This document shows positions 17,099 to 27,983 of a DNA stretch of 64,000 nt, piece by piece. The notes under the pieces were generated by a model that saw only the letters and a list, made by a program, of their open reading frames with translations, was not told the DNA's origin and ran no database searches. Made by a program: the position numbers and the translations under genes. This stretch comes from Robiginitalea aestuariiviva (GTDB taxonomy: Bacteria; Bacteroidota; Bacteroidia; Flavobacteriales; Flavobacteriaceae), in the NCBI RefSeq assembly GCF_029537735.1, contig NZ_JARPUQ010000002.1, forward strand, positions 672,140 through 736,139, given 5' to 3'. How positions within the stretch are numbered: the stretch's first letter is position 1; each line of letters begins with the position of its first letter.

Positions 17099-18640
17099 AT
17101 GAAAATCCTTACCCGAGAACAAGTGTATCAGGCCGACCGTGAAACCCAGGCGCGGCAGGGCATTTCCAGTACCGAACTCATGGAGCGGGCCGCCCGGGCG
17201 GCCTTTGAGTGGCTCCACCAGCGGCTTCAGGGCGCCCCGGTGCCCATCCAGCTGTTTTGCGGGATGGGCAACAACGGGGGCGATGGCCTGGCCCTGGCCC
17301 GCCACCTGGCGGAGCACGGCTACCATATACACGTCTACCAGGTGCACTACAGCGAAAAGCGCTCCCCGGATTTCCTGATTAACCTGGAGGCGCTGCGGGA
17401 CCGAAAAATCTGGCCCCAATCCCTGGGCCCGGAAAGCGAACTGCCGCCCATCGGCCCACAGGATATTATTGTGGATGCCCTGTTCGGCATTGGCCTGACC
17501 CGACCCCCAACCCCCTGGGTGGCTGCCCTGATGGCGCACCTGAATGCCAGCGGGGCCACCCGCGTGGCCCTGGATATGCCTTCAGGTCTGTACATGGACC
17601 GGGTGCCGGAATCTCCTGAGGCAGTGGTCCGGGCAGATTACGTCCTAACCTTCGGGGCACCCAAACTACCGTTCTTCCTCCCCCAAACCGGAGTGTATGC
17701 CCGCTACTGGGAGGTGTTGGACATTGGCCTGGATCCCGCATTTATGGCCAGCCTGCAACCGGATTTCATCCGGATCGGGCGGGGGGAGGCGCGTGCCCTT
17801 TACCGCGGGCGGGAGCGCTTTACCCACAAAGGTACATACGGGCATGCCTTACTCGCAGGGGGGAGTTACGGCAAGGTGGGGGCGGTGGCCCTGGCAGCCC
17901 GGGCGGCCCTGAAAGCCGGGGCCGGTTTGGTAACCGCCTGGGTACCCCGGTGCGGGTATGTGCCCTTGCAGGCAGGCCTGCCCGAAGCCATGGTACAAAC
18001 CCCGGAGTCCGATGCCCACCTGGATGCCTTTCCTGCGGATACCCATGGGTATGCCGTGGGGGTAGGGATGGGGATGGGGCAGGCCCCGGAAACGGCCAGG
18101 GCCTTCCTAAAGTGGCTGAAGGCGCAGCAACAACCCCTGCTCCTGGATGCGGACGCCCTGAATGTGCTGGCGTCCCACCCTGAAGCGGCGGCTTCCCTGC
18201 CTGCAGGCAGCATCCTGACGCCCCACCCCGGGGAGCTCCGGCGCCTGCTGGGCCCCTGGAAGGACGACTTTGAAAAAATCCGCCTGGCGCGGGCCTATGC
18301 CCTGAAATACAAATGCGTATTGCTGGTTAAAGGGGCCTATACCCTGATCTTTTTCGGGGAGCGTGCCTATGTGAACGACAGCGGTAACCCCGGGCTGGCT
18401 ACCGGAGGAAGCGGGGATGTCCTCAGCGGGGTGATCACCGGCCTGATGGCCCAGGCATACGACCCCCTGGCTTCGGCCCTGTTGGGCGTGCACCTGCATG
18501 GCCTTGCGGCCGATATTCTGGCGGCAGGGGATGCCATGGAAGCCATCACGGCTTCGGAAGTGGCCGGCGCTCTGGGCGCTGCCTATCGGGAATTGCTGCG
18601 GGATCCCGCCGCGGAAGAAAATGACAATCAGGCAAACTGA
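17099..18640 (+). CDS. nnr: Bifunctional NAD(P)H-hydrate epimerase / ADP-dependent dehydratase
   Basis: It repairs hydrated NADH and NADPH. The YjeF_N epimerase domain occupies about 1-215 (FCGMGNNGGDGLALARHL at 58-75), and the ribokinase-like dehydratase domain about 225-505 (LAGGSYGKVGAVALAARAAL, then NPGLATGGSGDVLSGVITG near 430). 513 residues is standard for the fused form. The 3' end overlaps the convergent neighbour by 13 bases. Confidence 0.95.
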   Translation: MKILTREQVYQADRETQARQGISSTELMERAARAAFEWLHQRLQGAPVPIQLFCGMGNNGGDGLALARHLAEHGYHIHVYQVHYSEKRSPDFLINLEALRDRKIWPQSLGPESELPPIGPQDIIVDALFGIGLTRPPTPWVAALMAHLNASGATRVALDMPSGLYMDRVPESPEAVVRADYVLTFGAPKLPFFLPQTGVYARYWEVLDIGLDPAFMASLQPDFIRIGRGEARALYRGRERFTHKGTYGHALLAGGSYGKVGAVALAARAALKAGAGLVTAWVPRCGYVPLQAGLPEAMVQTPESDAHLDAFPADTHGYAVGVGMGMGQAPETARAFLKWLKAQQQPLLLDADALNVLASHPEAAASLPAGSILTPHPGELRRLLGPWKDDFEKIRLARAYALKYKCVLLVKGAYTLIFFGERAYVNDSGNPGLATGGSGDVLSGVITGLMAQAYDPLASALLGVHLHGLAADILAAGDAMEAITASEVAGALGAAYRELLRDPAAEENDNQAN

Positions 18641-19032
18641 CGTACCCTGCGGCGTACCCAGGTAAGGGCATTCTGGTAGTCGATAAAGAACTTCATCGGC
18701 TTTTTGTAGAACAAGCGTTCAATATTGAAATTGTGCATGTCCACCTCCCTGGAGGAAACAATGGCAAAAGCCTTGAGGTTGTCCAGCTCCCGCAGGTAGG
18801 TGTAGACCGTAGGGTCTATGGCATAGGAATGGATGCGGTTGCTGATGTACCCGAAAGGTTTGTCCCTGAAGTGGATTTCAGAGATTCCGATAATCTGGTA
18901 GGCCCGTTCCAGGGTCAGGGTTGCCCCTTCGTCAAAAATGGATACCATGTAGTTGTCAAAAACCTGGATCTTGCCGACATCCAGGTGGTACTCCCTGACA
19001 ATGACGGTCCGTTTGGCCGGTCCTATACTCAT
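18628..19032 (-). CDS. STAS/SEC14-like small protein of unknown function
   Basis: A 134-residue protein starting MSIGPAKRTVIVREYHL. I prefer this start to an ATG 144 bases upstream, because the upstream part looks non-coding and family members begin near here. Segments FDNYMVSIFDEGATLTLERA and KPFGYISNRIHSYAIDPTVY resemble flavobacterial proteins annotated as STAS/SEC14-domain proteins. Possibly a sensor or scaffold; function unknown. It converges on nnr. Confidence 0.7.
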   Translation of the reverse strand: MSIGPAKRTVIVREYHLDVGKIQVFDNYMVSIFDEGATLTLERAYQIIGISEIHFRDKPFGYISNRIHSYAIDPTVYTYLRELDNLKAFAIVSSREVDMHNFNIERLFYKKPMKFFIDYQNALTWVRRRVRQFA

Positions 19033-19176
19033 CCCAATTTCATTAGTGTGTCTCAAGACGAAAGTAACCGGTGAGCCTGCCTCGGGGAAAAAATTTAGAC
19101 GATCGACACAAATATCGTGTAAGCGGTACACGGCGGTGGAAAATGCCCCGGTATTCTTACCGCCAGGGAAGCGCAT

Positions 19177-19208
19177 AAAAAAAAGCGGGTCATCTTTGGA
19201 TGACCCGC
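19177..19208 (-). terminator. Terminator of clpC
   Basis: A perfect 10-bp stem (19185-19194 with 19199-19208, 4-base loop), followed on the minus strand by eight T. It lies 24 bases after the clpC stop. Confidence 0.85.
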
Positions 19209-19231
19209 CATGCGTTTTATCCTACAAGCCG

Positions 19232-21787
19232 TCAGGCCTCCTTGGACGACTCGCTGCCTTTCTCGATAGAGATGGTGAGCCCGTCTTCTTCCTTGTTGAG
19301 GTCCATGGTGATGCTGTCGCCTTCGTTCAGTTTGGCATTCACGATTTCTTCGGCCAGGGCATCCTCGATATATTTCTGGATTGCCCGCTTCAGCGGCCGC
19401 GCCCCGTATTGTTTGTCGAAGCCCTTGTCTGCGATATAATCTTTGGCCTTGTCGGTCAGGACCAGGTCATAGCCGATGTCCGCAATGCGGGAATAGAGCT
19501 TGGCGAGTTCGATGTCGATGATCTCGTGGATGTGCTCCCGTTCCAGCGGGTTAAAGACAATCACGTCGTCGATCCGGTTCAGGAATTCAGGCGCAAAAGC
19601 TTTTTTCAGGGCGTTTTCGATCACGCTTTTCTGGTGGGTATCCGCCTGGGCTTTCTTGGCAGACGTCCCGAAACCAACTCCCTGTCCGAAGTCCTTCAGC
19701 TGACGGGCACCGATGTTGGAGGTCATGATGATGATGGTATTCCGGAAGTCGATTTTCCGGCCCAGGCTGTCGGTCAGGTAGCCGTCGTCCAGCACCTGCA
19801 GCAGCATGTTAAACACATCCGGGTGGGCTTTTTCCACCTCGTCCAGGAGGATAACGGAATAGGGCTTGCGGCGCACCTTCTCGGTGAGCTGCCCGCCTTC
19901 TTCATAACCCACATACCCGGGAGGTGCCCCAACCAGGCGTGAGATGGCGAATTTCTCCATGTATTCGCTCATGTCGATGCGTACCAGGGCATCTTCGGAA
20001 TCGAAGAGTTCCTTGGCCAGCACCTTGGCGAGCTGGGTTTTCCCCACCCCGGTCTGCCCGAGGAAGATAAAGCTGCCAATGGGCTTGTTCGGGTCTTTCA
20101 GGCCGGCGCGGTTCCGCTGGATCGCCTTGGCCACCTTGGCCACGGCCTCGTCCTGCCCGATCACGCTGTTCTTGATCAGGTTCGGCAATTTGGCCAGCTT
20201 GTTGCTTTCGGTCTGGGCAATTTTATTCACGGGGATGCCGCTCATCATGGACACCACATCCGCCACGCTGTCTTCGGTTACGGTTTCCCGGTGCAACTTG
20301 CTATCTTCTTCCCATTTTTCCTGGGCAGCAGCCAGTTCTTTCTCCAGGCGTTTCTCGTCGTCACGGAGCTTGGCGGCTTCTTCGTACCGCTGCTTTTTGA
20401 CCACGCTGTTTTTAAGTTCCCGCACCTCGTCCAGTTGCTTCTCGAGCTCCAGGATCTGTTTGGGGACATCCATATTCACGATGTGAACCCGGGATCCTGC
20501 CTCGTCCAGGGCGTCTATGGCCTTATCCGGGAGGAAGCGGTCGGTCATGTACCGGTTGGTGAGCTTCACGCAGGCCTCCAGGGCTTCGTCCGTGTAGTTC
20601 ACGTTGTGGTGGTCTTCGTATTTGCCCCTTATGTTCCGGAGGATTTCGATGGTTTCCTCTACGGTGGTGGGTTCCACCATCACTTTCTGGAAGCGGCGCT
20701 CCAGGGCCCCGTCTTTTTCGATATACTGCCTGTATTCGTCCAGGGTGGTGGCCCCGATACACTGGATCTCACCCCGCGCCAGGGCGGGTTTGAACATGTT
20801 GGAGGCATCCAGGCTGCCCGTGGCGCCCCCGGCTCCCACAATGGTGTGGATCTCATCTATAAAGAGGATAACGTCGTCGTTCTTTTCCAGTTCGTTCATC
20901 ACAGCCTTCATCCGCTCTTCGAACTGCCCCCGGTATTTGGTACCGGCCACCAGGGAGGCCAGGTCCAGGGTCACCACGCGTTTACCGTACAGGATGCGGG
21001 ATACCTTTTTATTGATGATCCGCAGGGCAAGGCCTTCGGCAATGGCACTTTTCCCCACCCCGGGCTCCCCGATCAGCAGGGGGTTGTTTTTTTTGCGGCG
21101 GCTCAGGATCTGGGAAACCCGTTCTATTTCCTTTTCGCGGCCCACTACGGGATCCAGCTTGCCTTCCTCGGCCATTTGGGTCAGGTCCCGCCCAAAGTTA
21201 TCCAGCACGGGCGTTTTGGATTTTTTGCTGCCTTTCTGGCTGCCGCTGCTGCCCCCGAAGGCGCCTTCCTTGCCTTCTGCGGCATCGTCGGAGTCGCTCG
21301 GGAAGGATTCGGAAGTCGGGCTTTCGGTATAGTCGTCTTCGCTGGTGATCATGCTCTTGAACTGCTCTTTTACCCCGTCGTAATCCACCTTCAGCTTATG
21401 GAGCAGTTTGGTGGTGGGGTCGTTTTCGTTCCGCAGGATACACAGCAGCAGGTGGGCCGTATTGATGGAAGAACTCTGGAAGAGCTTGGCTTCCAGGAAG
21501 GTGGTCTTCAGGGCCCGTTCGGCCTGGCGGGTCAGGTGCAGGTTTTTGCGGTCTTTCTGGTGGGTGCCGGCACTGGGGTTGGCCGGGCTCAGGATCTCTA
21601 CCTTGCGGCGCAGGTGGTCCAGGTCCACCTCCATGGCATCGAGGATGCTGATCGCCTTCCCGTTGCCATCCCGCAACAGCCCGAGCATCAGGTGCTCGGT
21701 GCCGATAAAATCGTGGCCCAGGCGCAATGCCTCCTCCTTGCTGTACGCAATGACGTCTTTTACTCTTGGTGAAAAATTATCGTCCAT
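19232..21787 (-). CDS. clpC: ATP-dependent Clp protease ATP-binding subunit ClpC
   Basis: Hsp100 unfoldase that feeds proteins to ClpP or refolds aggregates. The start [20 protein letters not shown] is the flavobacterial one, giving 851 residues; a promoter motif 15 bases upstream excludes the ATG 75 bases earlier. Order: Clp_N repeats (~1-145), AAA1 with [13 protein letters not shown], a UVR-like coil ([20 protein letters not shown]), AAA2 with [14 protein letters not shown], and the D2-small domain. The linker between N domain and AAA1 is Ser/Gly/Lys-rich. It diverges from gyrA. Confidence 0.96.
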   Translation of the reverse strand: MDDNFSPRVKDVIAYSKEEALRLGHDFIGTEHLMLGLLRDGNGKAISILDAMEVDLDHLRRKVEILSPANPSAGTHQKDRKNLHLTRQAERALKTTFLEAKLFQSSSINTAHLLLCILRNENDPTTKLLHKLKVDYDGVKEQFKSMITSEDDYTESPTSESFPSDSDDAAEGKEGAFGGSSGSQKGSKKSKTPVLDNFGRDLTQMAEEGKLDPVVGREKEIERVSQILSRRKKNNPLLIGEPGVGKSAIAEGLALRIINKKVSRILYGKRVVTLDLASLVAGTKYRGQFEERMKAVMNELEKNDDVILFIDEIHTIVGAGGATGSLDASNMFKPALARGEIQCIGATTLDEYRQYIEKDGALERRFQKVMVEPTTVEETIEILRNIRGKYEDHHNVNYTDEALEACVKLTNRYMTDRFLPDKAIDALDEAGSRVHIVNMDVPKQILELEKQLDEVRELKNSVVKKQRYEEAAKLRDDEKRLEKELAAAQEKWEEDSKLHRETVTEDSVADVVSMMSGIPVNKIAQTESNKLAKLPNLIKNSVIGQDEAVAKVAKAIQRNRAGLKDPNKPIGSFIFLGQTGVGKTQLAKVLAKELFDSEDALVRIDMSEYMEKFAISRLVGAPPGYVGYEEGGQLTEKVRRKPYSVILLDEVEKAHPDVFNMLLQVLDDGYLTDSLGRKIDFRNTIIIMTSNIGARQLKDFGQGVGFGTSAKKAQADTHQKSVIENALKKAFAPEFLNRIDDVIVFNPLEREHIHEIIDIELAKLYSRIADIGYDLVLTDKAKDYIADKGFDKQYGARPLKRAIQKYIEDALAEEIVNAKLNEGDSITMDLNKEEDGLTISIEKGSESSKEA

Positions 21788-21801
21788 AGAACCTGCAAAT
21801 T

Positions 21802-21809
21802 CAAAGCTA
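21802..21809 (-). promoter_or_regulatory. -7 promoter element of clpC
   Basis: Minus-strand TAGCTTTG, matching TAnnTTTG, 14 bases before the ATG at 21787. Confidence 0.5.
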
Positions 21810-22047
21810 AAATTACTAAAACTATCGGTAAGATCGTCAAATACCATACCTATATTCGACAAAGCCCTCCTAAAAGACGAAAAAAACGCCGGAACGCAAA
21901 AAGTTTAACAGGGATTTTATCAACCCCGAAACGGGGGTGGGATGTTAATAAATTCTTTAATAATTGAAATGGGCACTGGCATGAAAGGGGCTAATTTCCG
22001 TATATTGCCGTGATTTTTAAACCTCAAAAACTGACGTAATCTAGCAC

Positions 22048-24585
22048 ATGGCAGAAGGAGAGAAATTGATCCCGGTAAACATTGAGGATGAGATGAAATC
22101 CGCCTACATCGATTATTCGATGTCGGTCATTGTGTCACGTGCCCTGCCCGATGTCAGGGACGGCCTGAAACCGGTACACCGCAGGGTGTTGTACGGCATG
22201 CACGAACTCGGCGTTCGCTCCACGAGCGCCCATAAAAAATCCGCCCGGATCGTGGGGGAGGTGCTCGGTAAGTACCACCCGCACGGAGATTCCTCCGTAT
22301 ACGATACCATGGTGCGTATGGCCCAGGAATGGAGCCTGCGCTACATGCTCGTGGACGGGCAGGGGAACTTTGGCTCCATAGATGGCGACAGCCCGGCGGC
22401 CATGCGGTACACCGAGGCCCGGATGCGGAAGATCGCCGAGGAGATGCTGGCGGATATCGACAAGGAAACGGTAGACCACCAGCTCAACTTTGACGACTCC
22501 CTGGAAGAACCGGTGGTACTGCCCACCCGTATCCCGAACCTGCTGGTGAACGGCGCCTCCGGGATTGCTGTGGGGATGGCTACCAATATGCCCCCGCACA
22601 ACCTCTCCGAGGTGGTGGACGGCACCATAGCCTATATTGACGACCGCAGCATTGACGTGGCGGGCCTGATGGAGTACATCAAGGCGCCGGATTTCCCCAC
22701 CGGGGGGATCATCTACGGGTACGACGGCGTAAAGGAAGCCTTCGAGACCGGCCGCGGCCGCGTGGTGATGCGGGCCAAGGCGAGCTTCGAGGAAGTACAG
22801 GGACGCGAGTGCATCGTGGTTACCGAAATTCCTTATCAGGTCAACAAGGCGGACATGATCAAGAAGACCGTAGACCTGATCAACGAAAAGAAGGTCGAGG
22901 GGATTGCGAATATCCGGGACGAGTCCAACCGGAAAGGGATGCGGATAGTCTATGTCCTGAAACGGGACGCCATCCCGAATATCGTCCTGAATACCTTGTA
23001 TAAGTATACAGCCCTGCAGTCTTCCTTCAGCGTGAACAACATCGCCCTGGTGGAAGGCCGGCCGCAGCTGCTGAACCTCAAGGACCTGATTGTCCATTTT
23101 GTGGACCACCGCCACAATGTGGTGGTGCGCCGTTCCGAATATGAACTGCGCAAGGCCGAGGAGCGCGCCCATATCCTGCAGGGGCTGATTATCGCTTCGG
23201 ACAACATCGACGAGGTGATTCAGATCATCCGGGGCAGCGCCAACCCGGAAGAAGCCCGGAATAATCTGATCGAGCGCTTCGAACTCACCGAGATCCAGGC
23301 GCGGGCCATCGTGGAAATGCGACTGCGCCAGCTCACAGGGCTGGAACAGGACAAGCTGCGGGCCGAGTACGAGGAAGTACTGGCCACCATCGAAGACCTG
23401 AAGGATATCCTGGCCCGGGAAGAGCGCCGGATGGAAATCATAAAGGAAGAACTGGAGGAAGTCCGCAGCAAATACGGGGATGATCGCCGCAGCGAGATTA
23501 ACTATGCCGGAGGCGACCTCAGTATTGAAGATATGATTCCGGACGAGCAGGTTGTCATTACCATCTCCCATGCCGGGTACATCAAGCGCACCCCCCTCTC
23601 CGAATACCGGACCCAGAACCGGGGCGGGGTAGGGCAGAAGGCTTCTGCCACCCGGAATGAGGATTTCCTGGAACACCTCTTTGTAGGCACCAACCACCAG
23701 TATATGCTCTTCTTTACCCAGCAGGGGCAGTGTTACTGGCTGCGCGTTTTTGAGATTCCGGAAGGCAGCCGCACCTCCAAGGGGCGTGCCATCCAGAACC
23801 TGATCAATATTGCCCAGGACGATAAGGTAAAGGCCTTTATCTGTACCCAGGACCTCAAAGACGAGGATTACGTGAACAGCCACTACGTGATCATGGCCAC
23901 CAAAAAAGGGGTGGTGAAAAAGACGTCGCTGGAACAGTACTCCCGACCCCGCCAGAATGGAATTATCGCCATTGGCATACGGGAAGGGGACGAATTGCTG
24001 GAGGCCAAACTTACTACGGGAACCAGCCAGATCTTCCTGGGGCTCAAATCCGGAAAAGCCATCCGCTTTGAGGAGAGCAAGACGCGTCCCATGGGCCGTT
24101 CTGCCTCCGGGGTTCGGGGGATTACCCTGGCTGACGACGCCGACGAGGTGATCGGCATGGTATCCGTCCATAACTTTGATGAAGACATCCTTGTGGTTTC
24201 CGAGAATGGCTACGGCAAGCGCTCCAGCATCGAGGACTACCGGACCACCAACCGGGGCGGGAAAGGGGTGAAGACCATCTCGATTTCCGAAAAAACCGGC
24301 GGGCTGGTGGCTATCAAGAGCGTTTCGGATATGGACGACCTGATGATCATCAACAAATCCGGTATTGCCATCCGCATGAACATGGAAGATCTCCGTACCA
24401 TGGGCCGGGCTACCCAGGGGGTTCGCCTGATAAACCTGAAGGGTGGGGATTCCATTGCCGCCGTAGCCAAGGTGATGAAGGAAGAGGACAACCTGGAAGA
24501 TACCGACATCCACAATATGGACGTGGACACTGAGGATGGCACGGCTCTTGATAAAGAAGGGGAGAACCCCGAAAATAATTCGTAA
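22048..24585 (+). CDS. gyrA: DNA gyrase subunit A
   Basis: Breakage-reunion subunit of gyrase, introducing negative supercoils. 845 residues. The catalytic tyrosine is Tyr121 in MRYTEARM. The quinolone-determining region reads [10 protein letters not shown] with Ser82 and Asp86, the susceptible-type residues. The C-terminal beta-pinwheel contains the GyrA-box-like QNRGGVGQK near 525-535. The last ~35 residues are acidic. A separate gyrB or parC is not in the window. Confidence 0.97.
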   Translation: MAEGEKLIPVNIEDEMKSAYIDYSMSVIVSRALPDVRDGLKPVHRRVLYGMHELGVRSTSAHKKSARIVGEVLGKYHPHGDSSVYDTMVRMAQEWSLRYMLVDGQGNFGSIDGDSPAAMRYTEARMRKIAEEMLADIDKETVDHQLNFDDSLEEPVVLPTRIPNLLVNGASGIAVGMATNMPPHNLSEVVDGTIAYIDDRSIDVAGLMEYIKAPDFPTGGIIYGYDGVKEAFETGRGRVVMRAKASFEEVQGRECIVVTEIPYQVNKADMIKKTVDLINEKKVEGIANIRDESNRKGMRIVYVLKRDAIPNIVLNTLYKYTALQSSFSVNNIALVEGRPQLLNLKDLIVHFVDHRHNVVVRRSEYELRKAEERAHILQGLIIASDNIDEVIQIIRGSANPEEARNNLIERFELTEIQARAIVEMRLRQLTGLEQDKLRAEYEEVLATIEDLKDILAREERRMEIIKEELEEVRSKYGDDRRSEINYAGGDLSIEDMIPDEQVVITISHAGYIKRTPLSEYRTQNRGGVGQKASATRNEDFLEHLFVGTNHQYMLFFTQQGQCYWLRVFEIPEGSRTSKGRAIQNLINIAQDDKVKAFICTQDLKDEDYVNSHYVIMATKKGVVKKTSLEQYSRPRQNGIIAIGIREGDELLEAKLTTGTSQIFLGLKSGKAIRFEESKTRPMGRSASGVRGITLADDADEVIGMVSVHNFDEDILVVSENGYGKRSSIEDYRTTNRGGKGVKTISISEKTGGLVAIKSVSDMDDLMIINKSGIAIRMNMEDLRTMGRATQGVRLINLKGGDSIAAVAKVMKEEDNLEDTDIHNMDVDTEDGTALDKEGENPENNS

Positions 24586-24605
24586 ACACTAGTAAGCATT
24601 TATAC

Positions 24606-25868
24606 ATGAAAACCAAATTGATTCTTTTGGCTGCTGCTTTTGTAACAGCGGCCGGATTCGCACAGAAATCTGAGATAAAGGATGCCGAGAAGGCCATGAA
24701 AAACGGGCAGTCTGCGGCAGCTAAAGCCAGCCTGGAAAGCGCGATGGGTGCCATCTCCGGTGCCGATGAGCGTACCCAGGCGCAGTTCTACAACCTCCTG
24801 GGGCAGGCCAATGCCGATTTGGCAGCCAAGGGAGACAACGCGGCCTTCGAACAGGCTGCTGACGCCTATATGAAGGTAATTGCAGTGGAAGAAGCCAGCG
24901 GGAAGGCCCGTTACACGGAAGAAGTAGAGCAACGCCTGCGCGCCCTGGCCGCAGACCTGGTGAACTCTGCCGTGGACGACAACAACGCCGAGAAATTTGA
25001 CCAGGCCGCCGAGAAACTGGCCCTGGGGTACAAGGTAAGCCCGCAGGACACCGTTTACCTCTACTACGCTGCAAGCAGTGCCGTTAGCGGGGGTAATTAC
25101 GAAAAAGCCCTGGGCTACTATGAGCAACTGAAAGAAATCGGTTACGACGGCAGCTCCATGGTCTACAAGGCTACCAATGTGGAAACCGGTGAGCAGGAGG
25201 AGATGGCTCAAAGCCAGCGCGATATCATGGTGAAATCCGGAACCTACACCAATCCGGTAGACGAGAAACGCCCCTCCAAAAAAGCGGAGATCGTAAAAAA
25301 CATCGCCCTGATTTATTCCCAGCTCGGGCGGAATGAAGAGGCCCTGGCCGCTTATGCGGATGCCCGTGCCAACAACCCGGACGACGTGAACCTGGTGTTG
25401 AATGAGGCCAACCTCCACTACCAGATGGGGGACAAGGAGAAATTCAAGGCGTTAATGGCCGAAGCTGCTGAGATGGCCCCGGATAACGCAGACCTGCATT
25501 ATAACATCGGTGTAATTAATATGGAGCAGGACAATATTGAGGAGGCTCGTGCATCCTACCGCCGGGCCATCGAGATCAACCCGGGCTATGTAAACGCCCA
25601 GTTGAACCTTTCCACCACCTACGTGAATGAAGGGAACGGCCTGATTGACGAGATGAACTCCCTGGGGACTTCCCGTGCGGATATCGCCAAGTACGACGAG
25701 CTGAAGCAGAAAAAGGACGACCTCTTTATGGAAGGGGCCACGATCCTGGAGGAAGCCCTTAAATCCAACCCGGACAACCAGGGCGTACTCACCCAGCTGA
25801 AGAACATCTACGGCGCCCTGGGCGATAACGAGAACTTCATGCGCATCAAAAAACTGCTGGAGGAATAA
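24606..25868 (+). CDS. Tetratricopeptide repeat protein, secreted or periplasmic
   Basis: A 420-residue protein with a Sec signal (about 1-19, MKTKLILLAAAFVTAAGFAQ) and several TPR motifs: 60-100, 125-180, 230-300 and 295-330 (LHYNIGVINMEQDNIEEARASYRRAIEINPGY). The start follows gyrA by 20 bases, so the two may be co-transcribed. The role is unknown; TPR proteins of this type act as scaffolds in the periplasm. Ends in a strong bidirectional terminator. Confidence 0.88.
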   Translation: MKTKLILLAAAFVTAAGFAQKSEIKDAEKAMKNGQSAAAKASLESAMGAISGADERTQAQFYNLLGQANADLAAKGDNAAFEQAADAYMKVIAVEEASGKARYTEEVEQRLRALAADLVNSAVDDNNAEKFDQAAEKLALGYKVSPQDTVYLYYAASSAVSGGNYEKALGYYEQLKEIGYDGSSMVYKATNVETGEQEEMAQSQRDIMVKSGTYTNPVDEKRPSKKAEIVKNIALIYSQLGRNEEALAAYADARANNPDDVNLVLNEANLHYQMGDKEKFKALMAEAAEMAPDNADLHYNIGVINMEQDNIEEARASYRRAIEINPGYVNAQLNLSTTYVNEGNGLIDEMNSLGTSRADIAKYDELKQKKDDLFMEGATILEEALKSNPDNQGVLTQLKNIYGALGDNENFMRIKKLLEE

Positions 25869-25890
25869 GTCCTTCCTTCAGCTATTCCAC

Positions 25891-25921
25891 AAAAAGCCCT
25901 GCCGTGTGCGGGGCTTTTTTT
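25891..25921. terminator. Bidirectional terminator between the TPR and NlpC/P60 genes
   Basis: Inverted repeat AAAAAGCCC / GGGCTTTTT with an 11-base loop region and T-runs on both strands, located between converging genes. Confidence 0.85.
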
Positions 25922-25922
25922 A

Positions 25923-26675
25923 TTACAGGATTTTCTTGATGACCCGTAGGGGATGGGTATAATTCCGCAGCTCGTTGTTGAAGATCCCGCTGTGGTCCAG
26001 GCGGTCGATGCGGACCTTGCCGAAGGCGTGGATGATGTAGTTGTCCCGCATGATGATGCCCACGTGGTTGATGGTCCCGTCCGGGCCGTCGAAAAACGCC
26101 AGGTCTCCGGGGTTGCTCTCCTCTATAAAGCTCAGGGCTTCCCCCTGGGTGGCCTGCTCGTGCGGGTAGCGGGAAAGGCGGGTGCCGCAGCATTTATAGA
26201 CCATCTGGGCAAACCCCCCGGCATCGATCCCGAAAGGAGAGCGCCCGCCCCTCAGTTCGGGGCTGTTCAGGTAGAGCAGGGCTGTGGGGATCAGGTTTTC
26301 CTTGTCCTGGTAGTCTGCAAAGACCTCCCCTTCAAAGTGCTGCCCCAGCAGGGGTGCGCGGCCCACTTCAGAGCCCAGCAGAACCGGCAGCAGCAACCCT
26401 TCGCGGGTGGCGGCATGTCCGACCAGGTCGGAGCACCGCCCGGCTTTGGGGTGCCCGTCCGGGCTGGGATAGGCCTCTTCGGGGATCTCAAAATGCTGGT
26501 CCGGCCGGATCCAGCCTTCGCACCCGTCCCATTCCGTGCGGATCCGCAGGCCTTTTTTGCGGGTGTCGAGCACCTTGTAAGCTTCCCCATACAGCAACTG
26601 GGTAGTAAGCCCGGAGTCCGGTTCCGGACTTTCGTAAACGGCCACCAGGCTCAGGGGACAGATTCCGTAACGCAT
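25923..26675 (-). CDS. NlpC/P60-family protein with SH3-like domain, catalytic Cys missing
   Basis: A 250-residue protein laid out like bacterial gamma-D-glutamyl-L-diamino acid endopeptidases: SH3-like segments (~5-60 and ~75-125) and an NlpC/P60 fold from ~130. The catalytic cysteine normally sits in a DCSGF motif; here the codons read D-A-G-G-F (Ala152, codon GCC at 26222-26220). The His residues His204 (NHVGII) and His216 (IIHAFG) are kept. It is otherwise full length and undamaged. No signal peptide is evident. Probably binds peptidoglycan without cutting it, or is inactive. Confidence 0.85.
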   Translation of the reverse strand: MRYGICPLSLVAVYESPEPDSGLTTQLLYGEAYKVLDTRKKGLRIRTEWDGCEGWIRPDQHFEIPEEAYPSPDGHPKAGRCSDLVGHAATREGLLLPVLLGSEVGRAPLLGQHFEGEVFADYQDKENLIPTALLYLNSPELRGGRSPFGIDAGGFAQMVYKCCGTRLSRYPHEQATQGEALSFIEESNPGDLAFFDGPDGTINHVGIIMRDNYIIHAFGKVRIDRLDHSGIFNNELRNYTHPLRVIKKIL

Positions 26676-26690
26676 CGGAGAGAAAGGGGA

Positions 26691-27866
26691 TTACAGCCTT
26701 TCGATGACCAGGGCCGAGGCACCGCCTCCGCCATTACAGATGGCGGCAGCGCCAAAGCGCGCCTCGCGCTGTTGCAGGATGTGCAACAGGGTTACCGTGA
26801 TGCGTGCTCCGGAGCAGCCCAGCGGGTGCCCCAGGGACACGGCGCCCCCGTTTACATTAACATTGGCATCGGTGAGCCCCAGCAGTTTGATGTTGGCCAG
26901 GCCCACTACGCTAAAGGCTTCGTTGAATTCGAAGAAGTCGATATCGGATAGGGAGAGGCCAGCCTTATCCAGGGCCAGGGGCAGGGCTTTCGCCGGGGCC
27001 GTGGTAAACCATTTGGGCTCCTGGGCGGCGTCCGCATAACTGCGGATGCGTGCCAGGGGTTTCAGACCCTTTTCCGCAGCCTTTTCGGCGCTCATCAGGA
27101 CCAGGGCGGCAGCCCCGTCGTTAATGGTGGAGGCATTGGCTGCGGTAACGGTCCCGTCTGCCGTAAAAGCCGGCCGCAACTTGGGGACCTTCTCCAGCAT
27201 CACATTCTGGTATTCTTCATCCCGATCCACCACCTTGGGTTCGCCCCTGCGTTGGGGCACTTCCACGGGGACTACCTCGGTATCGAATTTTCCATTTTCC
27301 CATGCCTGGGCCGAACGCTGGTAGGATTGGATGGCATAGGCATCCTGGTCTTCCCGGCTAAACTGGTATTCGGAGGCGCAGGCATCGGCGCAAACACCCA
27401 TGGCCTGCTGGTCGTAAGCGTCTACCAGGCCATCCTGCTGCATCCCGTCCAACAGTTTGGCGGGCCCGAATTTCTGGCCGTTGCGCATGTGGAGGTAATG
27501 AGGGATCAGGCTCATGTTTTCCATCCCCCCGGCCACAATTACGGAGGCGTCCCCCAGGGCAATGCTCTGGGCGGCCTGCATGATGGCTTTCATGCCGGAA
27601 GCGCACACCTTGTTTACGGTGGTGCAGGGTACCGTATCCGGAATGCCGGCGTAGATAGCGGCCTGCCTGGCAGGTGCCTGCCCGGCCCCGGCCTGTACCA
27701 CGTGGCCCATCAGGACCTCCTGTACTTCCCCGGGCTCCAACCCGATTTTCTCCAGGGCGCCTTTAATGGCGGCAGCGCCCAGTCTGGGGGCAGGAACGGT
27801 GGATAAACTTCCCATAAAACTCCCGATGGGAGTGCGGACGGCGGATACGATAACAACCTCTTTCAT
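26691..27866 (-). CDS. Acetyl-CoA C-acyltransferase (thiolase)
   Basis: Thiolase family II, condensing or cleaving acyl-CoA units. 391 residues. The nucleophile is Cys88 in NKVCASGMKA; the catalytic His is in GGAVSLGHPLGCSG (~345-352) and the second Cys in CNGGGGASAL (~378). Sequence cannot decide between degradative (FadA) and acetoacetyl-CoA (AtoB) roles; the monocistronic setting without fadB or hbd gives no help. It diverges from the PgpH-like gene. Confidence 0.93.
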   Translation of the reverse strand: MKEVVIVSAVRTPIGSFMGSLSTVPAPRLGAAAIKGALEKIGLEPGEVQEVLMGHVVQAGAGQAPARQAAIYAGIPDTVPCTTVNKVCASGMKAIMQAAQSIALGDASVIVAGGMENMSLIPHYLHMRNGQKFGPAKLLDGMQQDGLVDAYDQQAMGVCADACASEYQFSREDQDAYAIQSYQRSAQAWENGKFDTEVVPVEVPQRRGEPKVVDRDEEYQNVMLEKVPKLRPAFTADGTVTAANASTINDGAAALVLMSAEKAAEKGLKPLARIRSYADAAQEPKWFTTAPAKALPLALDKAGLSLSDIDFFEFNEAFSVVGLANIKLLGLTDANVNVNGGAVSLGHPLGCSGARITVTLLHILQQREARFGAAAICNGGGGASALVIERL

Positions 27867-27958
27867 GGTGTACTTTTAGGTATAGCGAAAATACGAATTT
27901 ATACCCGGACCTCCCGGGCGGGTGGAAGAAAAGCCAGCGGGATGCCGGAGGTTTTTTC

Positions 27959-27966
27959 TATTTTTG
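27959..27966 (+). promoter_or_regulatory. -7 promoter element of the PgpH-like gene
   Basis: TATTTTTG, matching TAnnTTTG, 17 bases before the ATG at 27984. It rules out the earlier in-frame ATG at 27942. Confidence 0.5.
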
Positions 27967-27983
27967 GGGAACAAGCCATTTCC

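Noticed and set aside
21930..21956. Terminator at ACCCCGAAACGGGGGT between clpC and gyrA
   Set aside because: It lies between divergent genes and lacks a proper T-run on either side.
22135..24513. 792-codon minus-strand open frame opposite gyrA
   Set aside because: It is the antisense of gyrA; long shadow frames are expected at this GC content, and the translation shows no domain.
25923..26675. Frameshifted or truncated NlpC/P60 pseudogene
   Set aside because: The frame is intact end to end and the fold motifs remain; only the catalytic residue differs.
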